Assembly (NCBI RefSeq): GCF_003171515.1
Contig: NC_089390.1
Coordinates: 8,498,274-8,562,273, forward strand
From: Pyrenophora tritici-repentis
Lineage: Eukaryota; Ascomycota; Dothideomycetes; Pleosporales; Pleosporaceae
Length of the DNA: 64,000 nt
Direction of reading: 5' to 3'
Each line of letters starts with the position of its first letter. Within the stretch, counting starts at the first letter, position 1. A program made the translations under genes and the position numbers. The notes under the pieces are model-generated. The model had not been told where the DNA came from. It made no database searches and was given only the letters and a program-made list of their open reading frames with translations. This document shows, piece by piece, positions 32,151 through 42,004 of this stretch.

Positions 32151-32460
32151 GGTGTGGTGTAGGAAGGAAGGAGCAAATCCTGTAGAAGGCGAGCTTATAT
32201 GTGTGGAAGAAGAGTAGTGGGGACACCCAGTGAGAGGGTGAGAAGATGTGCAAGTGGAGAGCACAAGAGAGAAGCTGTTCGGTGTGGTGTAGGAAGGAAG
32301 GAGTAAAGCTTATGAAAGATGAGCTTATATATACAGGAAGGGTAGCGGCGAGGCCAGGTGAGAGAGCAAGAGACGATACGCAAAAGGAGAACTTGAGCAG
32401 GCAAGTCGGTGAGAGGGGGAAAGAGGATATGTAAATGCAGAGCGTGATTAGGTGAGAGGT
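32151..32460. repeat. Degenerate about 130-bp tandem duplication in the SNF2 gene promoter
   Basis: Two units start with the same GGTGTGGTGTAGGAAGGAAG at 32151 and 32281 and share further blocks: GAGCTTATAT about 40 bp on, and GTGAGAG about 80 bp on. A third, weaker GGTGAGAGG-containing partial unit starts near 32408. The sequence is purine-rich on the plus strand. It lies 110-420 bp upstream of the SNF2 start codon. Confidence 0.7.
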
Positions 32461-33018
32461 GCAAAGCAGCGGAGTGCTGTAACTTACAGACTTAGGGTAA
32501 AGGTTAGCTAGACAAACGTACATATCGGTATCCGCAAGATGCACAAGGACTTCCTTCAAGTTGCCCTTGTTCAGAATTCGGAGCAACAAGATATCCTATG
32601 TAGTTGACACAGGTATGCGCGCAAGCTCAGTGGACCAAAAGTCGTCACCCGTCAGAATGCATTGTCCAACTCAAGCGTAAAATTTTATGGATGCTAGCTT
32701 CTTTTTTTTTGAAAAGACAAATACTCCAGGTGGTGAACATTACCCTGGACTATTAACATTACGACTGTGGGTATCGAGATAGATGTTTCCATACAACGCA
32801 CACACGACTACCGCAACCGGATAAAAGAAAAGAAACTAACAGTGTTACAGCCATGTATACGTATTATACTCCAAACATTGATGGGCTGGATCGGAACCAT
32901 ACTACTTGATCAACAGCCACATCTCATGGTAATAAAAAATCTCTACTCAAATATGTACAAAATGAAAAGAAGGATGTAAATGAGGGGGACGGCATAAGGG
33001 GAAGCAAATAGAGTATTT
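32461..33018. other. Intergenic region between the SNF2 and calcium exchanger genes
   Basis: 3' flank of the exchanger gene and distal promoter of the SNF2 gene. It contains an AT-rich stretch near 32680-32960 and no gene. Confidence 0.5.
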
Positions 33019-35001
33019 CTAGCACTGGTTCTCCTGAAGTTCAGGATAGAACCAAGCTGCAAGCGCGATAATGATATAACTCGCCATGAGCAGTATACCT
33101 TCGAGCCAATCTACGAAATGTTAGTATCAAATTCGATAAGCAGACAAGCTTGATGGGGATCAACTTACGTGACTTGCCATCCTGAATGAGGTAGTTGACA
33201 AGCAACACCGAGACGAAGAGTGTGGCAATCTGGAAAGTGTCGAAGTATAGTGTCATGCAGTCCTTTCCAAGAATCCATCCGAGGATGACAATGAGCGGAA
33301 AGACGAGAAGGGCAATTTGCATACTGGAACCGACTGCGACACCGATGGCCAGATCCATTTTGTCCTTGATAGCGACAGTGACAGCAGTAGCGTGCTCGGC
33401 TGCGTTACCAACAATGGGCAGGAGGATGAGACCGACAAAAGTGGTAGAAATATGGCCAGTAGCTGTAAGACCTTCGATACTGTTGACCATGAACTCGGAA
33501 CAAAAGGCAACTAAAGTGGTGGAGATGGCGAGAGTGATAAGGGCGCCGACAACGGACAGTGATGGCGTTTCAAAGTCGTCCTCGTCGTCTTCGTCTGAGC
33601 CGTCGGTGTTCTTCAACAGCGCTTTCATGTTGACACCGCCGCCAGATGCTGCAGCGGTACCAGCCCCAATGGCTGCGATGCCGCGCGATGCATCACCCTC
33701 TTCCTTCTTGCCAGACTTGCGCTTGGGGACCTTTTGGCTGGGCTCATTGTACATGGTGACGTGCGTCTTCAACTGAAAGCCTAGGTAGCAGCAATAGACG
33801 AGGAAGAGAATGACAGCAGTTCCATGGGATAATTCCTGGTTCCTGACGGCATCTTGGGCTCCGTTATGTGCAACTGCATCATCTTCAGCGATGGTGTTGT
33901 GGAAGACAGTCGGGATGATCAGCGACGCAATGCAAAGGGCCAAGAGAGATGCGGCTGTCTGAGCAACAGTCACGTTGAAGAACTGCTCCATCCGGTTGAT
34001 ACCTCCAAGGAAAAAGGACATTCCCAAGACCAGTAACAGATTCGACAACATACTGCCAATGAGCGAGGTCTTGACAATAGTGATTTCGTCTTTGATCAAA
34101 GCTTGGACAGAGACAATCAGCTCGACAGCGTTTCCGAAAGTCGCGTTCAAAAGTCCACCTAGGGTTTCTCCAACTCGGATGGCCAGCTCTTCAGTTGCAT
34201 TGCTCAGCATGGCTGCTAGGGGAATGATGGCGATGAAGTTGATGATGAAAACGGGCACTGGCTTGAGACCGGCGTAGCTGACAGCAAAACCAACGGGAAC
34301 AAAGACGAGTAGGACATTGATCCACGCTCCGAAGAGAACGAAGCGAATTTGAGAGCCAATGGGAATCTTCTTCTTGAAAGCCTTCTTTTTGCGCTCCTCC
34401 AATGACAGATCATCGTCTTCTGCGTCATGTTCTTCTGCATTTGCGTCGTCATGGTGGTTTTTTCGGAATATGCCCTTGATAGCTCGTCGCGTAACACCAC
34501 CGCTGGTTTCCTGGGTTGGCGGTGCAATGGTGCTATCACCAGACAGCTTGTGAGGACTGTTGGACTCTTCAGTCATATCCTTGTCGACTGAGGCTGTTGG
34601 GAGAGTGGTAGATGCGCTCGCATGTGTTGGCGAGGACGAGGAAGGTTCTGTGTTGTGGTGTCCAGGCATGCCAAACTGTTTCTCCGCTTCCCTGGTTTCC
34701 AACTGTCTTTGTTCTTCAATGGCTGGCGTGGCAAAGGTTTCCGACCGGGTCGATCTCGTCCTGTGCACACCATTCTCTACGTCCGGATACGCATCCCGAG
34801 ACCGTTGCCGGGCAAACGGGTTGAAGTTGTTGGCGCCATTACCTCCGTGCTGCGACGCAACGCGATGTGCCTGTCTTCGTACGGTATCTGAAACCATCGA
34901 TATATGTTAGATGGTGTTTCCATACTGAGTGGCATCATTGATGACAGAGGGGTTTGGTTCGTTGATCTGGATGCCTGGGAGATGGGGCTCCACTTACGCA
35001 T
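33019..35001 (-). CDS. VCX1: Vacuolar Ca2+/H+ exchanger (CAX family, Vcx1-like)
   Basis: The main exon (33169-34887) plus the last exon (33019-33110, after a 58-nt intron) encode a CAX antiporter of about 604 residues that loads Ca2+ into the vacuole in exchange for protons. About eleven hydrophobic helices follow a 190-residue polar N-terminus. The two ion-binding repeats appear as NATFGNAVELIVS and GNAAEHATAVTVA, with an acidic loop (DGSDEDDEDDFE) between the halves. Splicing the last intron restores HWLEGILLMASYII. For the start, a canonical GTAAGT...CTAAC...CAG intron (34888-34997) precedes the main exon and leaves the ATG plus one base at 34998-35001, with a stop codon just upstream. If that intron is unspliced, translation could begin at the ATG at 34897. 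I prefer the spliced start. Confidence 0.9.
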
Positions 35002-36520
35002 GGGTTAGCTTTGGCGGCGACTGTGCCGTCTTCTTGCACCTGTAGGTGGGCAGGTTTTGACACCAACCGACGTCGGCGTTGAGGTGCGACTCGTAAGCCG
35101 ATAGGACGGTGATCGTTACTCGGAACGCGATGCAGGATATTTCCGAACAGTGGTTGGGGGCCGAAAGGACCTCTTGGGGGCGGGCTCGTATTTGGACGAA
35201 CAGACGCGCTGTGTTGTACCTGAAAGTAGATGCAAGGATTTGAACAAGGGGCTCGGGAGATTGTTGTTTGTTGTGAAGGACGACCCTGTAGACGGGGAAC
35301 CGGTGAAGAGAAAAAGGGAGAAGCGCCCACGGGAGTTATTAAACCTGGCTCTGGCTGGCTTATTGACGGGGAAGACGCACGCCCCGTTCTGCGCGCGTCA
35401 GTTTGTGGCTGTTGTGGCTAACACGTCCATAGACTCACGAATGAGTGGGCGTGGCGAGCTTCAGCCACACTTTGCCATGTGCGGAACTTGAGCGATTGCC
35501 AGAGGTAGTGTCAGTAGCGCAGCAATGGAAACACAAATCATCAAACCCGGACCTGATTATGACTATTGCGATTGCTTTACCTTGTTGCTTAATTATGCCA
35601 TGGCCCAACGTCATCGTGTTCAAGCCTTTTCCAAGCAACAAGCAAGATGCCTACCCTGAACTTGACTGGGCACAAGCAGGGAGCCGGCCTGGGCACTGAC
35701 GACCTTGTGCATGGCACGGAATGCTTAATTGGTCGTCCTAGGAATGGTGCGCTGTACAACAACCATAGTCATGATGCAGTCTGGGGAAGCGTCCGGTGTT
35801 TTCAACCCTATTTAAGCTTCTTGTTTCGTACAACGTGTGCTCTTCTGCCACGCACTCTGTCTTGTCATCACCGCTGCACCATTGGAATATAATATGTAAG
35901 CTTGACAAGCCGACGAGACGTGTTCAACAAGGCAGTGCCATCATCTCAAATGGCAAATCAGAACCTACCAAGTCTGCCTAAGCCTACCCAAACAGGCAGG
36001 TCCGGCCAACAGTCATAGATTACTGCGGGCACGAAGCAGGAAATCTGCCGGGCCGTCCTCGTAGTATTGGTGCACAGTCGCCGAGACGATGCCGCCCTGA
36101 GTACGTACGTGGCGCCGTAGCACAGCGTCGCGTGCACTTTGGACCTTTGGACAAGCGACCAACCGGACGTTGGGTAGTATGCTACCGCAAACCATGATCA
36201 ATCTAAACTGGTCATCTATCTATATCGCCAGATTGTCCCTGCAGCTATACAGATCATCTCATGCGGCTGGGTGTAACATCACTTGCATATTTTGGGGCAC
36301 AGTCGCCATCACGTCCAAAGTGTTGCATTCTTCCCCAAGAGAATGTGCAATAGTTCATCTCGAGCCTCTGCTATGATACACAGTAAGTGCTTCCTACCGC
36401 AACTTCGGAAATCATTACCCATGGAACGCCCTATTATCCAAGCCCTTACGCCGCTACCTCATACGGTATTATGCTGTTCGTTCCCCCTCTTAGTCGTACC
36501 AGTCTATCACTTCCAAATCA
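35002..36520. other. 1.5 kb intergenic region
   Basis: Promoter of the calcium exchanger and 3' flank of the PMP3-like gene. The open frames here (for example 35150-35491) show no domain. Nothing else is recognisable. Confidence 0.5.
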
Positions 36521-37118
36521 TCAATCTTGCACCTTATGGTCGCCCTTGATGACATCGGCGTAGGTTGGAGGCGGACCTTCGGGTTGGCTTGAACTGCCCT
36601 CGCCACCCTGGTTTGATGGACCTGGCGCAGCCGATGCACTGCTCTTTGCCGACTTGTGGCCCTTTGGCTGTACGAAGCTGTTCGTTACGCCACTCTGCTG
36701 TCCAGGAAACTGTCCATTGCTCGGCTGGCTGCCTACGGTGCCGTAGTTGGCCGGACCGCGAGCTGGCTGCTCGTGTGTAATAACGTAGTATGTAGTTCGT
36801 CCGTCGCCGCGTCCACCGCGCTCGCCGTCGGCTACGTGCTGGTACGAGTCGTATGGGTCCGGGTTCTGGAGGATAACGTACCAGGCGTGCAGGAGGCCTG
36901 GAAGGAAGGCGAGACAGCAAAGCGCAATGTTGATGAGCGAGTCGGCGCTGCAGATTCCTTTCTTCACCCATACACCTATGGGTGGGAACTAGTTGACGTG
37001 TCAGTAGCTGAAGCTGAAGCTGTGAACCCCGCGTATGCGCCGGCCTTCTGCATTTGCTGCGCGGGCGGGGACGTACCAGGACGCTGAGAAGCATCAAGAA
37101 GCAGTCGGAGCCACACAT
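36521..37118 (-). CDS. Pmp3/Sna-type UPF0057 proteolipid with C-terminal PY motif
   Basis: Exon 1 (37077-37118) and exon 2 (36521-36988) join over an 88-nt intron to 169 residues. The first 55 residues carry the UPF0057 signature: two short hydrophobic helices around FPPIGVWVKKGICSADSLIN and the CCLAFLPGLLHAWYVI segment. The stand-alone Pmp3 protein is only about 55 residues. Here a polar tail of about 110 residues rich in Ser, Gly, Gln and Pro follows and ends with a PPPTYADVI PY motif. In yeast, the longer members Sna3 and Sna4 use a PY motif to bind the Rsp5 ubiquitin ligase and reach the vacuole. A similar role here is an inference. Splicing alone rebuilds the conserved first helix, which fixes the start. 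Confidence 0.88.
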
Positions 37119-37388
37119 TATGGCGGTTACGTGTCTTTTCGAGTCTCGGTTGGGCACAGTTGGCTGTCGGTGGGGTATTGGAGAGCTTATGGGCGCGTTG
37201 GAGTGACGCCTGGGTGAGAGGTATGGGTATGAATCGACTGAGCAGATGACGCACCGTGTGGCTGAGCGGTGGCGCATGACGCATCAACCCACAGGACATG
37301 GCTGATGGCGAGAACACGGAAACATGACGGCAGAATATTTTGGAACGCCTTCTCGATAGGGATAACCATGTGCTTTTCATTTACTATA

Positions 37389-38663
37389 CTACTCTTTACC
37401 GCCTAGGTATCGGTATACGACCGAAAAGTCCTTTCCTTTGCAGTTGTCCGCCTGCTCCGCAGCATCGTAGAGCGCTCTTGCAGGCTCTCCCAGCGCGAGT
37501 TTAACCTTGGCATCAGCAGCAGCCTGTAGTGCGAGCTTCAAGTCCTTATTGGCAAGCGATATTCCGAAACCTCCCTCGTACCCTCTGCTCGCCGGCGAAG
37601 TCTCGATGACGCCGGGGACGGGATTGTTCACCTCGCTGGGCCAGCACTTGCCCGTAGCTGTGTTGATCATGCCGGCCAACGCCTTGGGGTCGAGGCCCCA
37701 TTTGACCCCCATACTCATAGCTTCTGCTGTAGCGATGTTGTTGAGAGCGAGCAAGTAGTTGTTCGCCAACTTCCCTTTGAGACCGGCACCGGGTCCGCCA
37801 AGATGCACAACTCTCTTGCCCATCATAGAAAGCACTCGCGTCGCCCCCTCGACTGCCTCGGGCTGTGCACCGATCATAAACGTGAGGGTACCAGCCTTTG
37901 CACCAACAACACCACCCGACATGGGTGCATCGATGAACTTGCCTTGACCAGATGAGCTAGCGGCTTCCGCCACTTCACCAGAGGTCTTGGGGTCGATGGT
38001 CGAACAATCGATGAAGAATCGCTCCTTCTTGACGGTTCCCACACTGAGAAGAGTGGCTGGCTCCAGCATCTCCTTGAAAACAGCCTTGACATGCTGTGGA
38101 GCTGGCAACGAAGTAATGATTGTTTCCTGCAACCAGTTAGCGTACTGCGTGCGTGACTTTTGACATTGAGCATGTATAAAGAGTATAAAACATCAGAGGA
38201 TTGGCTATAATTTTTTGAGTAATCAGAATAAGGGCCACGAATGGCCCCCAACTTAGATCATGGATAGAACAATTAATTCATCACAAGACAATGGGTGAGC
38301 AAAGAGAGAGATATACATACAGCGTTCTCTGCGACTTCTCGTACACTGCTCGCGACGGTCACTCTATGTGGATATTCTTCGCTGAACCTCTCAGTGGCAG
38401 CGGTGTTGACGTCGTGCACGAAGAGGGTGTCCTCAGCTGGAATCTTTGCTCGTAGGTTTTTAGCCATGGAGTAGCCTGCCAAGATTGTTAGTTGACATGT
38501 AATTAGGTGACCAGCAGTAGTACTAACCCATTTGTCCTAATCCTATAAAGCCCCAGGAAGCTTGCAAGTCCCGAGAGCTTGAGAAGCATCTGCGCGTCCT
38601 CCGACATGCCGCCGTGGGGTGTATCTTTCGCAAAGGCGAAGCAAGTGCCGAGACTGACTGCAT
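37389..38663 (-). CDS. 3-hydroxyisobutyrate dehydrogenase, mitochondrial
   Basis: Exons 38528-38663, 38321-38475 and 37389-38126 join in frame to 342 residues. The introns are 52 and 194 nt, the latter unusually long. Residues 1-35 are rich in Arg, Ser and Ala without acids until the core, as expected of a mitochondrial presequence. The NAD-binding loop is GFIGLGQMG at 39-46. The substrate motif DAPMSGGVVGA and the catalytic GLKGKLANNYLLALN (Lys) follow, all standard for the beta-hydroxyacid dehydrogenase family. The enzyme oxidises 3-hydroxyisobutyrate to methylmalonate semialdehyde in valine breakdown. The start at 38663 is the only ATG upstream in the Rossmann-fold frame. An ATG at 38590 lies in a different frame. 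Confidence 0.93.
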
Positions 38664-39494
38664 TGTGTAGTTGTGCAGGTCGAATGTTGTTGCGTATCTT
38701 CGATTATCGAGATGGGGTGCAGAGGGCGGTTGGAAGCGGTTTCCAACTCAATGGATCGTGTTCAGCCGAGGTAGAGGTACAGAGCCGTGGTACCATCACC
38801 AACGGCAGCGACCCCGCAACTAGCTAGGCAAGTCGAGAGCCGCATCATGAAAGCCTCGTGCCATCCCAGGTTGCTGGAGCTGGTTTGCCGTGAGATATCC
38901 GTGAAGCTTGGTGCTGAAACTGAGCGGAGAGATTAGAAGAAAACTTTCGGCGCGTGGAAAAGTAAATCCGGCCGGGTCGCGCTAGTCCGAACCGAGATTC
39001 GTTCTACCACCTGGGTGTCATAAAATACTTGACACCTAATAGGCGTGTCTGGCGACTACAGTGGCCTTTTCCCCCTAGTATGTCAAGTATTTTATGGCAC
39101 CCAGGTGCTACCACTCTAAGCCAGAACAATCTCATCGTGTCAAGAAATGAGAAGACAAGATTTGAAGAAATGCGAATTGCACGCGGCCCTGAACTCGTGT
39201 TATTAACGGATAATTGCGCAGTAACCCATCTTCATCAGCCAACAGCAAGACAAGCTTGGAACTACACCACGCTCAACACACAAGGAGAAGATGAATGCTT
39301 AGACACGTACGATGCGACAGTTTACATAACCAGAATTCAAAACGTTTCAGTTTAATATGTCCATGTCATTCTTCAATCTGGCTCTAATATGTGCACTTGA
39401 AATACATCGTCCCATTTCCGCCAAAAAAGCAACAAATATAGTAAATCCTAATCTCAACCCCTTTCCGTCTATTTTTCAAAGCACGCTGTTAAGC
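38664..39494. other. Intergenic region carrying a MITE-like element
   Basis: Promoter of the 3-hydroxyisobutyrate dehydrogenase gene (minus) and 3' flank of the cupredoxin gene. The 100-bp inverted-repeat element at 39008-39107 is listed separately. A short open frame at 39029-39355 runs across the element and is not accepted as a gene. Confidence 0.5.
39008..39107. mobile_element. MITE-like inverted-repeat element, copy A
   Basis: The two 27-bp ends (39008-39034 and 39081-39107) are inverted copies with 26 of 27 bases identical. Each starts with CACCTGGGTG and ends in AAAATACTTGACA. The 46-bp middle holds CTAATAGGCGTGTCTGG. CTAC occurs immediately outside both ends and may be a target duplication. 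A TA duplication one base further out is an alternative. It has no coding capacity. Confidence 0.85.
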
Positions 39495-40322
39495 TTAAGC
39501 AGGTGCAGGTGCAGCCGCTGGAGGGACGGGAGCTGCAGAAGAAGAAGAAGCTGGAGGGGCGGCAGCAGGGGGTGCAGGAGCTGCAGAAGATGCAGCAGGA
39601 GGAGCCGCGGGGGCAGCCGGAGGGGCAGCCGGAGGTGGAGCAGCGTCTGCCTCAGGAGGAGCAGGTACAAAGCTAAACCAACAGTATCAGCATTCGTTAC
39701 AAACAACATACACAGTCTAAGAAAAGAAACTTACGCAGCAGCTCCCAACGCAATCCTCCCTGCCGAACCACCTGTCACTGCCCCACCATCAACACTCTTG
39801 CCACTAATCTGGCTCGCCTTTGCATAATTTGCCAACTGATGCGAATCCGCCGGGTTCACAATCATAACTTGTCCGAGCTGGCAATGCGGGCCCGTTGCGC
39901 AGTACAAGAACATTGGTCCAGTGGTAGTCACCGGCATGTTGAAGGTACCGACGTCGGCCTGGCCATCGACAAAAGGTATGTGACCACTGTGTACTCCGCC
40001 TTGTTTCGGGGTGCAGGCAGCGTCCCCGGTGGATTCAGTCACCGTGTGGTTGCCATTCGCGAATTGGAATTGGATTATATCGCCTACGGAAGCTTGGACA
40101 ACGTTGGGGGTGAAGGTTACTTGGGGGCCGCCGACAACGACGGGGATGAGTTGGTTGGCACGGCGGAAGGGGTTGGCTGCGAATAAGTCAATATAAATGG
40201 AGGAGATGAGAAGAGCCAGACTGACTTTTGACGCCGGGTAGTCTGTTGATGGGTTTGAACGCTGGGCCCGGGATCGCAGCAGCACTTGCGGCTAGCATGA
40301 GGGATAGGACAAAGGACTTCAT
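39495..40322 (-). CDS. Secreted cupredoxin-domain protein with Ala/Pro-rich tail
   Basis: Exons 40226-40322, 39735-40176 and 39495-39672 join over 49- and 62-nt introns to 238 residues. Residues 1-17 (MKSFVLSLMLAASAAA) form a signal peptide, which fixes the start, although an in-frame ATG exists at 40379. Residues of about 45-150 form a blue-copper fold: FTPNVVQASVGDIIQFQF, then NHTVTES with a possible copper His, and FLYCATGPHCQLGQVM, whose Cys and His fit type 1 copper ligands. The last 60 residues are almost only Ala, Pro and Ser. This resembles the extracellular serine-rich cupredoxins of fungi, whose role is not settled. No clear GPI signal ends the protein. It may be wall-bound or secreted. 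Confidence 0.88.
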
Positions 40323-42004
40323 CGTGAAAAAAGGCGATATTGTGGGTATCTTTAAGTAACTAGTAGCCGAAACAGACACAAGTACCGTTCAACGGTAGAG
40401 AAGAGGAAGTAAAAAGATTAGGTAAAGACCGGTCTACGGTTCCGTAGCAGAACAGAAAGCAAAGAATGATGGAGAAAAGACTCAAGAACGAACGATGTAG
40501 CGAAAGCACGGAGAAGCAGACCAAAGTATCCTACCTCAGCTCACCTTTGTATACACGCCCGTCACACACCTGAAAGCTGCCGAATTACCCACCCGTGGCA
40601 TCCACACCACCCCAAACTCTCATACATACCTAGGTGCTTACCTTCTCCTACGATACCATCTCAAACATCATGCCTGTCAGCCTGAGGACCACAGTTCCTA
40701 CAACCGCACCTATCACCAAGCCGCCAAGCCCTCACATCAGCTGAACGATGTTTGACGGTTCTCCTGTTCATCGGAGGGAGCCTCTCTAAGCAACAAACCC
40801 ACCTGGGCAACATGGGTAAACGGCTTCCGCTGACCTTGTCTATTGTTTGAAGATAAGTGGGGCGCACAAGTGCCGGATCAAGTAGACACATGCAGCATGC
40901 AATAAGACGTTTGGAAACCTGGGCGCCTTGCCGTCGGACTTTCGGACTTTCGGACACTAAGTACAGGCCGCTTGGGCGGTTAGGTGCGAGAGAAAGAATG
41001 GATATGGACGTAGGAGGGCGGAAGAGCGGAGCGGGAGGCGCTGCCCAGGTATGGTGGAGACGCATGTTTTGGCGATGAGGGTGTTTCGCAAGGGGTCATT
41101 GCCATCTACAGCGGAACCAACATCTGCACCATCGATCTATCTGCGCGTGGCCACGCCAACTCGCGCAGATAAATAGAAAGCGCAAATCTAGTAGAACGGC
41201 GTCGTTGGCAAAAACCTTAGGCCTCAGTCGCAGTACCAGTAATTCGGCGGTTGTGGCATCGAGGTTTTCGCCCTTGAACGTTTTATCTGGTCCCACACAG
41301 TGCCAAGGTTGGAAACGGCCTAGGCAGGGGGTTGGCACGCAAACCACCACACCACATCTAGGCTGAGAAAAAAAGAAAGTGACTGTAGAGGGAAAGATCC
41401 TAAATCATCCCTATCCTTCATTTCAACCTTTCCCTATTCCTAGACGAGTAACCAATAAACGCTAATAACAAACGTATCTTAGCTCACCGCAGCCCACGTC
41501 TCCATCCAAAGTTCTATTAACTATGACCTAGATCCCAAACACCGCAATCCCGGCTTGGCTCCTCCTCCCCTCCCTCCGCGGCATAGACTATAGTGGGGAC
41601 GAGTAGTGATGCAACACACCAGAAGGAAAAACAAGTCGGATATCTGATTAAAGGAGCTAGGTGTATTGTTGTCCGACTAAATCGCCTGGGTCTCATAAAA
41701 TACTTGATAGCGTGGGTAAACGCCTAATAGGCGTGTCTGGCCTTTTTACACTAGTATGTCAGGTATTCCATGGCACCCGGGTGAAAGTGTATGATCAGCA
41801 GAGTTGTGATACTCACTCCATATGCCGAGAACCGAGTCTGCTTGTGCACGTACGTATGCCTAGGCAGGTAACTGTGCATGGCATTGCGCGCGTGGCTCTT
41901 GGCTCCATAATTAGGCTGAAATTGCATCCCATTATACATCACTGTCCACTCACATCCATCTATGGGAACTCCGTAGTGACTGACTACACCACCTCTCACG
42001 GTTC
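40323..42004. other. 1.7 kb intergenic region with a MITE-like element
   Basis: Promoter of the cupredoxin gene and 3' flank of the GEA gene. Contains MITE-like copy B (41683-41783, listed separately). A doubled TTTCGGAC occurs near 40940. No gene is seen. Confidence 0.5.
41683..41783. mobile_element. MITE-like inverted-repeat element, copy B
   Basis: Same family and orientation as the element at 39008. It begins CGCCTGGGT, then CATAAAATACTTGA, holds CCTAATAGGCGTGTCTGG in the middle, and ends in ACTAGTATGTCAGG and TGGCACCCGGGTG. The ends are less well matched to each other than in copy A, so it is older or more mutated. Confidence 0.8.

Noticed and set aside
36534..37277. Arg-rich minus-strand frame of 247 codons
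   Set aside because: Out of frame with the Pmp3-type exons, which match a known family after splicing.
39029..39355. Plus-strand frame of 108 codons
   Set aside because: It starts inside the MITE-like element and has no domain, so it is chance.
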